This document shows, piece by piece, positions 18,713-28,600 of a stretch of DNA of 64,000 nt; position 1 is the stretch's first letter; each line of letters begins with the position of its first letter. Both the position numbers and the translations under genes were made by a program. Source of the DNA: Desertivirga brevis (GTDB lineage: Bacteria > Bacteroidota > Bacteroidia > Sphingobacteriales > Sphingobacteriaceae); the NCBI RefSeq assembly GCF_017355835.1, contig NZ_JAFEWF010000011.1, forward strand, positions 124,001 to 188,000. The letters are read 5' to 3'. Under the pieces are notes generated by a model. That model saw nothing but the letters and a program-made list of their open reading frames with translations. It had not been told where the DNA came from and searched no databases.

Positions 18713-19693
18713 TTAGTGCTTGTCATTGATCAATAATTCCCGCAGAAGTAGATCCTGGGCGACCAAACCATTTGCAACTTCCAGGGCCGGGGTTAACACT
18801 TCTTCTTTATTTCCGGCAAATAATTCAGTAGAAAGATATCTGTCCCCCCGATCGCATACTATAAATACGATTCTTCCCTCATCAATTTCCTCTGCCAGCC
18901 TGGTAACCGCAGCTAATGCGCCCCCGGTGCTCGGGCCTGAAAAAAGAGCCTCCTTACGAACTAATTCCCTGGTCCAGAAGATGGCTTCCTCCTGGCTTAC
19001 ATCCATAAGCCGGTCAACACTCTGCGGGTTGTATATTCGGGGAACATATTCTCCCTCCCAACGCCTTATCCCTGGAATTTGCGATTCTGCATCCGGTTGT
19101 ACTCCAATTATCTGAACTCCCGGATTTTTTTCTTTGAGGTAATTTGAGACACCCACAAGGGTTCCGGTAGTACCCATAGCCGAAACGAAATGAGTAATTG
19201 TACCACTCGTTGCATCCCATATCTCCGGACCTGTGGTTTTATAATGGGCAGAAACATTATCGGGATTAGAAAATTGATCCAGCATATAAAGCCCTTTCTT
19301 TCTTGCCTTCTCCCGGGCATATTCAATTACTGCCTCAAGAGGTTGTTCCTTCGGGATAAGTGTTACCCTTGCACCAAAAGCCTGCATAGTCCAAATACGT
19401 TCTTTCGATGCCATTTCTGGCATTACCAGCTCTATTTCATATCCATATAGTGAGGCTATCAGTGCCAGAGCAATTCCTGTATTCCCGCTCGTAGGTTCTA
19501 TCAGCTTCATTCCCGGCTTAAGTTCTCCCCGCTCAATCGCCCCCTCAATCATCGCTACTGCTGCCCGGTCCTTTACGCTACCTCCAGGATTTTGCCCTTC
19601 CAATTTTGCATAAATTTTCACCCCGGGTTTAGGAAATATTTTGCTTAACTCAGCCAGTGGTGTATTGCCAACAAGGTTTAAAATAGAAGCCAT
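18713..19693 (-). CDS. cysM: Cysteine synthase family PLP enzyme (CysM/CysK-like)
   Basis: This 326-residue enzyme makes a cysteine-type product from an activated serine and a sulfur donor by beta-replacement. PLP binds K41 in NPGGSVKDRAA. TSGNTGIALA binds the substrate carboxylate, GTTGTLVG is the phosphate loop, and FSGPSTGGALAA is near the C-terminus. The sequence resembles CysM (O-acetylserine sulfhydrylase B). It starts 2 bp after the trpA stop, so it is translated with the tryptophan operon. That is not a usual partner and suggests the product feeds the same pathway. Confidence 0.85.
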   Translation of the reverse strand: MASILNLVGNTPLAELSKIFPKPGVKIYAKLEGQNPGGSVKDRAAVAMIEGAIERGELKPGMKLIEPTSGNTGIALALIASLYGYEIELVMPEMASKERIWTMQAFGARVTLIPKEQPLEAVIEYAREKARKKGLYMLDQFSNPDNVSAHYKTTGPEIWDATSGTITHFVSAMGTTGTLVGVSNYLKEKNPGVQIIGVQPDAESQIPGIRRWEGEYVPRIYNPQSVDRLMDVSQEEAIFWTRELVRKEALFSGPSTGGALAAVTRLAEEIDEGRIVFIVCDRGDRYLSTELFAGNKEEVLTPALEVANGLVAQDLLLRELLINDKH

Positions 19694-19695
19694 CG

Positions 19696-20517
19696 TTAAA
19701 ATACAATTAATTGTGCTGAGGGAGATTTATGTTCCGCAAGTTTCAAACCTTTTATCGAATGCACGAAGTCATGAATATCTTTATCATAATTCTTTGATTG
19801 CTCAAGCAGTCTTATAAAGGCAGTTCCGATAATGGCGCCTGGAGCATACCGTAGAGCGTCACGATAGGAGGCCTTATCCTTTATGTTAAAACCGATAAGT
19901 CTTGGATTATTTAATGGAGCCTGTTTTATGTTCTCAAGGAACTGATCATTCTGTTTTCCAGCCTTTTCGGAGTTTCCGGTTGTGCTATTGGTAGAAACAA
20001 CATAAATAAATCCATTGCTGATGCTATCAATCTTGAAAAGTCGTTCGGGTGTAGTTTGTGGGGTGACCAGAAAAACATTTGAAAGATTATACTTCTCAAA
20101 TAAATGCCTGTATTTGGTTTCGTATTCTTTCAAAGGAAGATCAGGGATAATAATCCCATCAATGCCGAGCTCTGAGGCCTTTCTAATAAAAGCTTCAACT
20201 CCGTACTGAATAACCGGATTATAATAGCCCATCAACAAAACCGGAATGTTAATTTCTTTCCGGAAGCCTTCCAACTGCTGGAACAATAGTTCGATAGACA
20301 TTCCATTGTTTATTGCTACCATATTGCTTTCCTGGATCACTGGTCCGTCTGCCAGGGGATCAGAATACGGCATTCCGATCTCAACAAGGTCTACCCCTGC
20401 ATTCTCCAGATGCTTTAACACCGTTCGTGTATCATTTAAATGAGGAAATCCTGCGGTAAAAAAGATATTGAGGATATCGCTTTTCTTATCCTTAAATAGT
20501 TGATTTATTCTGTTCAT
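19696..20517 (-). CDS. trpA: Tryptophan synthase alpha chain
   Basis: It cleaves indole-3-glycerol phosphate to indole and glyceraldehyde 3-phosphate in the TrpA2B2 complex. It is a TIM barrel of 273 residues. Catalytic E46 in VEIGMPYSDP and D57 in LADGPVIQ are present, as is the phosphate-binding STNSTTGNS-like loop. ATG 20517 is preferred over the upstream frame start because it falls 1 bp after the trpB stop. Confidence 0.93.
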   Translation of the reverse strand: MNRINQLFKDKKSDILNIFFTAGFPHLNDTRTVLKHLENAGVDLVEIGMPYSDPLADGPVIQESNMVAINNGMSIELLFQQLEGFRKEINIPVLLMGYYNPVIQYGVEAFIRKASELGIDGIIIPDLPLKEYETKYRHLFEKYNLSNVFLVTPQTTPERLFKIDSISNGFIYVVSTNSTTGNSEKAGKQNDQFLENIKQAPLNNPRLIGFNIKDKASYRDALRYAPGAIIGTAFIRLLEQSKNYDKDIHDFVHSIKGLKLAEHKSPSAQLIVF

Positions 20518-20518
20518 T

Positions 20519-21703
20519 TTAATACCCTCCTCTTTCAATATATGTCTGTAAGTCCTTATCACCTCTTCCAGAGAGCGTTACCACAATAACGTCGTCCGCC
20601 CGGAACTTCAGAAGATCAAGCGCAGCAAGTGCGTGAGAAGATTCCAGGGCGGGAATAATACCTTCCAGGCGGCTTAACTGAACACCCGCCAGGTAAGCTT
20701 GCTCATCAGTAGCGCTGTGATAGAGGCCTCTTCCTGAATCGAACAAATAGGCATGAATAGGTCCGATACCAGGGTAATCCAAACCTGCAGAGATAGAGTG
20801 TGGCTCCACAATTTGCCCGTCACGAGTCTGCATCAGGATAGTTTTACTTCCGTGAATGATTCCCCTGGTTCCAACCTGTGTAGTCGCTGCTGTTTTTCCA
20901 CTGTCTACTCCTAAACCTGCCGCTTCCACAGCGATTAGTTTCACATCTTCGTTATCCAGATAATGATAAAATGTACCGGCTGCATTACTTCCGCCGCCAA
21001 CGCAGGCAATTAGATAATCTGGATTTTCACTGCCTGTCTCCGTCTTCAGTTGCTTCTTAATCTCTTCACTTATTACTGACTGAAAACGCGCCACCATATC
21101 AGGGTAAGGATGGGGGCCAACCACTGAGCCAATGATATAATAAGTATCAACTGGATTGTTTATCCAGTCCCGGATGGCTTCATTAGTGGCGTCTTTCAGG
21201 GTCCTGCTGCCACTTAAAGCCGGCCGCACCTCCGCACCCAGCAGCTTCATTCGCTCTACGTTGGGCTTTTGTCGATGTATATCCACCTCGCCCATGTACA
21301 CCACACATTGCATACCCATTAGGGCGCACATCGTAGCTGTAGCAACACCATGCTGACCAGCTCCCGTTTCGGCAATGATCCTTGTTTTGCCAAGACGGCG
21401 TGCCAGCAGGATCTGCCCAAGGGTATTATTCACCTTATGAGCTCCCGTGTGGTTCAGGTCTTCACGCTTCAGGTAAATCGTTGTATTATACTTCTTTGAT
21501 AAACGGGTGGCGAGATATAGTGGGGTAGGCCTTCCGACATAAGTGTGCAGCAAGCGCTGAAACTCTGCCTGGAAACTTTCCTCCTGAATGATCTTCAGGT
21601 AATTTTCACGAAGTTCTTCCACATTCGGATACAGCATTTCAGGAATGTAAGCGCCGCCGAATTCACCATAAAAGCCCTCCTGGTCTATTTGATGTTTACC
21701 CAT
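20519..21703 (-). CDS. trpB: Tryptophan synthase beta chain
   Basis: It condenses indole with serine to give tryptophan, using PLP. The PLP lysine is K90 in [19 protein letters not shown] is the substrate loop, GGGSNAAG binds phosphate, and SGRGDKD is near the end. The 394 residues from ATG 21703 match TrpB1 length, and the upstream extension to 21748 is not conserved. It follows trpC directly (25 bp); trpF, which usually lies here, is missing. Confidence 0.95.
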   Translation of the reverse strand: MGKHQIDQEGFYGEFGGAYIPEMLYPNVEELRENYLKIIQEESFQAEFQRLLHTYVGRPTPLYLATRLSKKYNTTIYLKREDLNHTGAHKVNNTLGQILLARRLGKTRIIAETGAGQHGVATATMCALMGMQCVVYMGEVDIHRQKPNVERMKLLGAEVRPALSGSRTLKDATNEAIRDWINNPVDTYYIIGSVVGPHPYPDMVARFQSVISEEIKKQLKTETGSENPDYLIACVGGGSNAAGTFYHYLDNEDVKLIAVEAAGLGVDSGKTAATTQVGTRGIIHGSKTILMQTRDGQIVEPHSISAGLDYPGIGPIHAYLFDSGRGLYHSATDEQAYLAGVQLSRLEGIIPALESSHALAALDLLKFRADDVIVVTLSGRGDKDLQTYIERGGY

Positions 21704-21728
21704 AAGTTTCCATTGATTTTTAAATCCC

Positions 21729-22547
21729 TTAAGATGCCAGAAGGGCATTCAGTCTTTCCTTGCGTGATATCTGTTGAATATAGGTCTCCAGCGCTGCAGC
21801 CGGGTCTGCATGTTTCATAAATGATTCCCCTATAAGGAAACCCTCGTAACCGGCGGATTTCAGTTCTGAAATGACCAGGGGATCGCTTAAACCGCTTTCG
21901 GAAACTTTCACAAAATCCATGGGAATGTGAGGAGCGAGATCAAGAGAGCGACCTATAGAAACATCAAAAGTTTTAAGGTTACGGTTATTGACGCCAACAA
22001 GATCAATGTAAGGATTCAAACTGCGTTTCAACTCTCGCAGATCATGCACTTCCAGCAACACGCTTAAGCCGAGACTTTTTGCAAAACGCGCCAGGTTTTC
22101 TATTTCATTCGGAGCTAGAACAGATGCAATAAGCAGCACTATATCTGCCCCAATAGCTTTGGCTTCCACCACCTGATATTCGTCTATTATAAAGTCTTTC
22201 CGCAATACCGGAATGTTAACCGCACATTTTACAGCTATCAGATCCTCTATCTGTCCTCCGAAATATTTGTTCTCAGTAAGCACTGATATGGCCGAAGCTC
22301 CCGCACGCTCATATCCTTTCGCTACTTCAACAACATTTACGCTATTGTTAATTACCCCTTTTGAAGGACTCTGTTTTTTGATTTCAGAGATAATTCCATG
22401 GCGCTTTCTGTCGAAGATAAAATCTATTGCAGGCAGGGGATTTCTATCGTATAAAGGATAAAATTCAAGGGCTTTATATGGTGTTTGAGCTTTCCTCCTT
22501 GCCAGCTCTATTCTGGTGTTCGTTACAATTACACTTAAGATATTCAT
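21729..22547 (-). CDS. trpC: Indole-3-glycerol phosphate synthase
   Basis: This 272-residue TIM barrel closes the indole ring from carboxyphenylamino-deoxyribulose phosphate. [13 protein letters not shown] carries the catalytic lysine, [10 protein letters not shown] the second lysine, and [13 protein letters not shown] and SESGLSDP the substrate sites. The length is that of a monofunctional enzyme, so there is no fused TrpF domain. Confidence 0.94.
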   Translation of the reverse strand: MNILSVIVTNTRIELARRKAQTPYKALEFYPLYDRNPLPAIDFIFDRKRHGIISEIKKQSPSKGVINNSVNVVEVAKGYERAGASAISVLTENKYFGGQIEDLIAVKCAVNIPVLRKDFIIDEYQVVEAKAIGADIVLLIASVLAPNEIENLARFAKSLGLSVLLEVHDLRELKRSLNPYIDLVGVNNRNLKTFDVSIGRSLDLAPHIPMDFVKVSESGLSDPLVISELKSAGYEGFLIGESFMKHADPAAALETYIQQISRKERLNALLAS

Positions 22548-22565
22548 TGCTTTTACTGTTTATGA

Positions 22566-23564
22566 TTAATAATTATTACTGCTAATAAACTTATTGAGTG
22601 ATTGATAGGCTCTTCCTGATTCTACAGACTCTTTTGCTTCAGAAAGAGAATCCTCAAGACTGAAAGAGGGATTAAGGGTCTTTATAGCCAGGGCAGCATT
22701 AGCTAACACGGCATTTGTTTGTGCTTCTGTAGACTCACCTTTCAAAACCGCTACTAAAATGGAAGCAGCCTCGCTCACTGTTTTACCTCCGTCAAGCTCA
22801 TGCTGACCTATACGCTTAAATCCAAAGTTGCGGGGGTGCAAAAGAATCTCGCCCTGGTTGCTTATCACTTTAACAGGAGAAGTAAGAGACACCTCATCAT
22901 AAGCATCGATAGAATGAACAATGCTGTAAGTAAGGGTCGATTGCTGATATAGGTGCCCGTAAAGTCTGGCAAGTTCCAGGTTATACACCCCCAGAAGCTG
23001 TTTCTTCGGCTGGGCAGGGTTGATTAACGGTCCCAGAATATTAAAAAAAGTACGCACCCCTAATTCCCGTCGTACAGGGGCTACGTATTTCATTGCTGGA
23101 TGAAAAAGTGGTGCATGAAGAATTGTAAAACCCGACTTTTCCAATTGGCGCTTCAACTGATTTGCGTTACGGGTAAAGCTTACCCCCAGATATTCCAGCA
23201 CATTGCTTGATCCGCTGGTGGAAGAGACCCCATAATTACCGTGCTTGGCTATTTTGTACCCTGCTCCCGCTACAACAAAAGATGCCGTGGTTGAAATATT
23301 AAAAGTGTTCTTGCCATCTCCTCCTGTGCCTACAATATCTACTGCGTCAAACTCCCCAAGGTCAATCTTTACCGCCAGGTCGAGCATGGCGTCCCTGAAA
23401 CCCCTTAGCTCTTCAGTAGTAAGACTTCGCATATTGAAGACGGTAAGGAAAGAGGCAATCTGCAGATAATTGTGCTTTCCTTCACCGATCTCCAACAGGA
23501 TATTCTTTGCCTCCTGGTAAGGTAGTGTCTGAAGTTTGTATAAACGGGTTAATAAATCTTTCAT
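22566..23564 (-). CDS. trpD: Anthranilate phosphoribosyltransferase
   Basis: It transfers phosphoribose from PRPP to anthranilate. DIVGTGGDGKNTFNIST is the PRPP-binding glycine loop and KHGNYGVSSTSGSSNVLE the substrate region. RRELGVRTFFNILGPLINPA is also conserved. At 332 residues it is normal length and not fused to TrpG. It starts 22 bp after trpG. Confidence 0.94.
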   Translation of the reverse strand: MKDLLTRLYKLQTLPYQEAKNILLEIGEGKHNYLQIASFLTVFNMRSLTTEELRGFRDAMLDLAVKIDLGEFDAVDIVGTGGDGKNTFNISTTASFVVAGAGYKIAKHGNYGVSSTSGSSNVLEYLGVSFTRNANQLKRQLEKSGFTILHAPLFHPAMKYVAPVRRELGVRTFFNILGPLINPAQPKKQLLGVYNLELARLYGHLYQQSTLTYSIVHSIDAYDEVSLTSPVKVISNQGEILLHPRNFGFKRIGQHELDGGKTVSEAASILVAVLKGESTEAQTNAVLANAALAIKTLNPSFSLEDSLSEAKESVESGRAYQSLNKFISSNNY

Positions 23565-23586
23565 ATCTCTGTTTCAGCTATACCCT

Positions 23587-24213
23587 TTAAACCAGTTCCA
23601 ATTCCTCCTCAAGAAGAAGGGGATCCTTCTCCTGTCGCACTGCTGCTTCGACCCAGTTAAGGATAAGCTGCTTGCCGTGCTGTGTAAGGATGGATTCAGG
23701 GTGAAACTGCACTCCCCTTACGTCAAAAACTTTATGCTTTACCGCCATTACATAGTCGTCCTCACTAAGGGCAATAACTTCCAGGGGAGCTGCTATGGTA
23801 GAAACATCAGCCACCCAGCTATGATATCTTCCGGTTATGAATTTTTCAGGGAGCTTTTTGAAGAGATAATCAGTGTTGTCTGTCACTTGAGTTTGTAATC
23901 CAACGCCGTGTAGCACTTCTTTCATGTTGGTTAAGGAAGCTCCGAACACCTCGCATATCCCCTGGTGCCCTAAGCAAATGCCTAAAATGCTTTTGCTTTC
24001 GGCATACGTCCGGATAATATCTAACATTATTCCTGCCTCCTCAGGAATACCTGGTCCTGGTGATAAAAGGATCTTGTCGTACTGGTTAACTTCGGCGAGA
24101 CTAATCTTGTCATTTCTTATTACCGTTGTTTGCCCACCGTACCCAAACTCACGCAGTATATGAACCAGATTATAGGTGAACGAGTCGTAATTGTCTAATA
24201 CTAAAATCTTCAT
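23587..24213 (-). CDS. trpG: Anthranilate synthase component II (glutamine amidotransferase)
   Basis: This 208-residue class I amidotransferase supplies ammonia to TrpE. Nucleophile C80 lies in GICLGHQG, the His-Glu pair in GVQFHPESIL, and the conserved YHSWV motif is present. It follows trpE after 11 bp. The family also serves p-aminobenzoate synthesis, but the operon indicates anthranilate. Confidence 0.93.
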   Translation of the reverse strand: MKILVLDNYDSFTYNLVHILREFGYGGQTTVIRNDKISLAEVNQYDKILLSPGPGIPEEAGIMLDIIRTYAESKSILGICLGHQGICEVFGASLTNMKEVLHGVGLQTQVTDNTDYLFKKLPEKFITGRYHSWVADVSTIAAPLEVIALSEDDYVMAVKHKVFDVRGVQFHPESILTQHGKQLILNWVEAAVRQEKDPLLLEEELELV

Positions 24214-24224
24214 AAGTTTCTGAT

Positions 24225-25631
24225 TTAAATAGTTTCTGCCAACTGAATAGCCCTTTTAAGAGCAGCCAGTTTGTTATTTACCTCTTGTAATTCGTTTTCA
24301 ATTTTAGATTTGGCTACAACTCCTGCGCCTGCCTGGTAAAAGAGTTTATTACCTTTACTGAGGATGGTACGGATCATAATAGCATGATCAATCCGGCCGT
24401 CGAAGCCGATATAGCCAATTGCTCCACCGTAGTAACCTCTGCACTGTTTCTCATATCTGTTGATCAGTTGCAAAGCTTTATGCTTCGGCGCCCCCGATAA
24501 AGTACCTGCGGGAAATGTCCTTGCTAGGATATGAAGGGCATTTTCCCGGTCGTCTAATCTGCCTGTAACTTTAGATACAAGATGGATCACGTGCGAATAG
24601 TACTGCACTTCCTTGTAGGTCTCTACTTCAACGTCAGTACCGTAACTGCTGAGGTCGTTCCGTGCCAGGTCCACCAGCATCACATGTTCGGCGTTTTCCT
24701 TTGGATCATCGATAAGCAGTTGGGTAAGCGCCTCGTCCTGCTCCTCATCACCTGTGCGCTTAACGGTACCTGCAATAGGGAAAATTGTAGCACTTCCATC
24801 CTTCACTACTATCTGAGCCTCGGGGGATGATCCGAAAATCCGGTAATCACCAAGGTCAAAGAAGAAAAGGTATGGCGATGGATTGATGTGTCGAAGCGCG
24901 CGGTAGACCGTGAAATCATCGCCAGTAAAGGCCCTGCTAAAGCGCCGCGAAAGCACAATTTGGAAAACATCGCCACGGAAGCAATGGTCCTTTCCTTTTT
25001 GCACGATGTCGAGGAATTCCTGATCTGTGAAATTTGAAGTCTCCTTATCAACCGCTTTGAATGAATATCCAGCGTATTTCTTTCGCTGGATCAGGCTGGA
25101 AATCTCTTCCAGCCTACTTTCCTTGTTGTTTAGTTTGTGCTCAAATAACCAAACTTCTTCGTTATGGTGACTGTATACCACAACGTATTTAAAAACCTGG
25201 TATAACAAGTCAGGAATCTTCCTTGCTTCATTTTCGAAGCTGTTAATCTCTACCTCTTCAAAATATCTTACGGCGTTGTAACTGGTAAAACCAAAAAGGC
25301 CATTGGTGGTAAAGGGAGTTTTAGGAGCCGAATAAGTGAAAGACTTTATATACTTATTCAGCTCTTCTAAAACTTGCTTAGCCTCAATTATAGGTGTAGT
25401 TATTGAATCTTCGCCGGGGTAGGTAACATGTATTTCCTCATCAATTACTTCGAATCTGGATATCGGATCAAAGCAGATGTAAGAATAACTGTTATGATTA
25501 TTATGGTAGTTGGAACTTTCAAGAATAATGCTGTTTGCAAATTCATCCCTTACCCGCAGGTACAGGTCGACCGGCGTGAGGGTATCACCTAGTATTTTCA
25601 AGGAATCTGACTGAAACTCTAATTCTCTCAT
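24225..25631 (-). CDS. trpE: Anthranilate synthase component I
   Basis: It converts chorismate and ammonia to anthranilate. In this 468-residue protein the chorismate-binding C-terminal half contains FQIVLSRRFSR, PIAGTVKRTG, ARNDLSSYG, TFPAGTLSGAPK and GGAIGYIGFDGRID. The N-terminal SIILESSNYH resembles the LLES segment that binds inhibitory tryptophan in other TrpE proteins, so feedback control may be kept. It lies 41 bp after the IDO-like fusion gene with no TAnnTTTG element between, and I see no leader peptide or attenuator. Confidence 0.94.
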   Translation of the reverse strand: MRELEFQSDSLKILGDTLTPVDLYLRVRDEFANSIILESSNYHNNHNSYSYICFDPISRFEVIDEEIHVTYPGEDSITTPIIEAKQVLEELNKYIKSFTYSAPKTPFTTNGLFGFTSYNAVRYFEEVEINSFENEARKIPDLLYQVFKYVVVYSHHNEEVWLFEHKLNNKESRLEEISSLIQRKKYAGYSFKAVDKETSNFTDQEFLDIVQKGKDHCFRGDVFQIVLSRRFSRAFTGDDFTVYRALRHINPSPYLFFFDLGDYRIFGSSPEAQIVVKDGSATIFPIAGTVKRTGDEEQDEALTQLLIDDPKENAEHVMLVDLARNDLSSYGTDVEVETYKEVQYYSHVIHLVSKVTGRLDDRENALHILARTFPAGTLSGAPKHKALQLINRYEKQCRGYYGGAIGYIGFDGRIDHAIMIRTILSKGNKLFYQAGAGVVAKSKIENELQEVNNKLAALKRAIQLAETI

Positions 25632-25672
25632 ATTCTATAGATCTTATATAGTATAACTGTAAATAAAAAGAG

Positions 25673-28600
25673 TTATGTGTTCTGATTATTGAAATATTGT
25701 TCTTGCACAGTACTGATCTTAGTCCCAAACTTACTTTTGAGTGCGGTGTAAGAATCCAAGTATTCTATGAATAGTTCCAGGATATAATTCATGTTTTTAT
25801 TGAAGAGCGGCTTCAGGTCGGCCTCATAACTTTCAAAATACTTTAGTCCCGCCCAGAACAGGTTCCTGATATTTACAATAAGCTCTTTATCGGCCTTCTC
25901 AACAGACAGCAGTAGCCCTCGTAACTCTTCATCTTCAGCAAGGGTGTCGGTGTTGAAGGTGCCTTTCAGGCTTTCAGCTTCCTGTATGCTTACATCCTTG
26001 AACTGACGGAGGATCTTATGATAATCTTCCTCCTCATTAAACTGATGTATCAGGCTCTCTATCAGCAGCGGGATATATTCGATGTGGAATCTTTTATGGT
26101 TCTCGATTATTAAAGCAGCCTTAAACGGTGTAAAACGGGATGATGTATCCACTCTTGTCGTCTTTTTATAAGTAAAAGTATAATCTGTATACAGGGTGTT
26201 CTGCATTTCGGTAGTAAGATGCATGGCCTCCAGCCAGCTCTGGTATTTATTAGCTACTTCTACTGATTCAAACTGAGGCTCGATACTTTCACCCACATAA
26301 TACATACTCAGCAGCGACAAGATTTCGGGGTTAAGGTGGTGTTCCGCCCTTTGAAATTCCTTCGTCCCGTCACGGCCAGCGTTGTCCAGCACGATCTTTT
26401 CACCGCCAGGATGAATATCCTTAAACTCTGTAAGATCATAAACCTTTTTATTCACTAGTATCCAGTATCCGTTCTTCTCGTTATTCCTTTTTACAATTTC
26501 AGATATTGCATACCTCCGTGGCAGTTCCGCGACTTCCTCTTTGCTGGTAAAAATGTCCTGCATGTAACGGTCCTCCGAAAATAACTCGTAGAATAATTCC
26601 TTCGGATCTATTTCCTCCGCGATTGCATAGATCTTTATAATATTCTGAATAGCATCCATTATCGATTTTGCAAATCCAGATTTTCCGCAAACGTAGATGT
26701 AAGCTCCCTTTCCCCCTATCCGCTCTGGTTTAATCAGTTCGTAAAGTTTCTTTTGATACTCCTTTTGAGCTAACAATCTCTCCATCCGGCCTCTTTGGCC
26801 AGGTTCAAAGGCAAAGGTTTTATCTTCCCTGCTGATCTCTTTATTGATTTGAATATCCTGACGTGAAAACACAACGTTAAGGTTGAGGTCTTTCTCGAGC
26901 GACAAATGTTGCAGTTCATCCTGGTAAGGAAAGCTCTTAATGTCCTGAACACTTAAAAAAAGCCATCCCAGATGGAGCTTGTCTTTAGATTCAAGATGTT
27001 CCCAGAATGCCTTGAAAGGAGAGATCCCAGTACCTCCCGCAAACATTAATATCGGTTTGTCCAGGTTTTCGGGAAGTTTAAATCGTAGTGGGCGAACAAT
27101 TCGAAACGGTATTTTATTGCTGCTACTGATATAGGAGTCATGGAGGAATCCTGAAGCCACACCCTGCTTCACCTTCCCGACAGTTAACTCTACCGTCTCC
27201 TTTTTATCAGATCGATCTTCCGAAGAAATACTGTATAGACGTTCGCTTTCTATGGTCAGAAGATCAGTGAGCAGGTAGCCCGAAGCAAGCAGATTAACAG
27301 GTAGTCCATGTCCTACCAGCACTTCAATGAACTCTTTCAAACCAAGAGTTATTTTGGCTCGTTTTATTCCTTCCAGACATGCCTGAATTGCTTTAGGAAC
27401 TTCCTTCAAATCAGCCAATTCAACTTTAGATAATTTCGCCAGCTGCAATACTTCCCTCAGGCTTAGCTCCTCAGTTTTGATATGATAATACCTGCCTATA
27501 TGCTGCTGCCATTGCTCATTCAACCTGATAGTAGTCTGAGCGGCAAGGCCTGTATGAAGTAAAATTTCATTTACCAGCTCTTCGTTATTAGATGGAAGGA
27601 TTGCGATCCTGTCACCCGGCCTGTAGTTAACACCTTTGTTTTCGATGTTGAGTTCAATATTTTTGATATCGGCGATGCTTACCTGCTTGCGGTTAGAAAT
27701 AGTGGCAAAAGGGCATTTAAGCTGTTTGTCTGCAAAACGTTCAAGACGGGTTTTCTCAAGCTCGTCATCAACGTCTTCCCAGGTTCGTTCTTTGAATAGG
27801 CCGCTAAAACCTCCGATAGTTACAGAACGGCCCACTTTGAAGGCCATTTGAAGGTAGCCGTACACCTTACGTTTGTGTACACCTAAAAATCCCTGTTTTC
27901 CGGCATAGGCTTCAATTAACGAGTAATAGGCCCCATTCAGCTCATCGTTGTTCTTCTTTTCAATATACCCGCTTAATGATACCTGCTCTACAGCATTGAG
28001 GAACTCCCTCCAGTTAGTGGGATACCAGCGGCGGATAAATAAGGCCTCCTCTCCCAGGATCGTATCGTATTTTGCCCTCTCAATAAATGTGTCGATCAGG
28101 TGAAAAACGGGGGAAGAGGTTCCGCTCGGCCCTTGTACTCCTTCTTTCAGGGGTACGGCAAATGGTGCTACTGTCTTCGCCCAGACAATAGGATCAACAT
28201 AGGTTTTACTACGGGGATTAGGATTTATTTTAAGGAATGAGTCTTCAGTAAGGTCTTCAATAACTCTTTGAATTTTTTGTAAACCACTGATCACCCTGGC
28301 TTCATTATCTTGGAGGATAGCAGTCTGTACTTCAGCCACTTCCTTTACAATGGGGTGCGATTTGTACAGGATTTCTGTTTGAGTAAGATAAAAGATCCGT
28401 TCCTCGTTATTGTCAACCGTAGGCACCAGGAGGCTCAGGTTCTCCACTTCAAAATCTTCTCCCTGGTTTTTAAGTTTCCAGTTGTAAACGATCAGATCGA
28501 TGTACGAAAGAAAAGGTACTGGTCGGTTAAGGCGTTGAGTTATCTGCTGCCATGGAAGTAAAATAGTATTAGGGATATCCAGGTCTTCTTCACGCTCGCA

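Noticed and set aside
24180..25672. A trp attenuator or leader peptide before trpE
   Set aside because: The 41-bp gap is too short and has no Trp-rich ORF or terminator pair.
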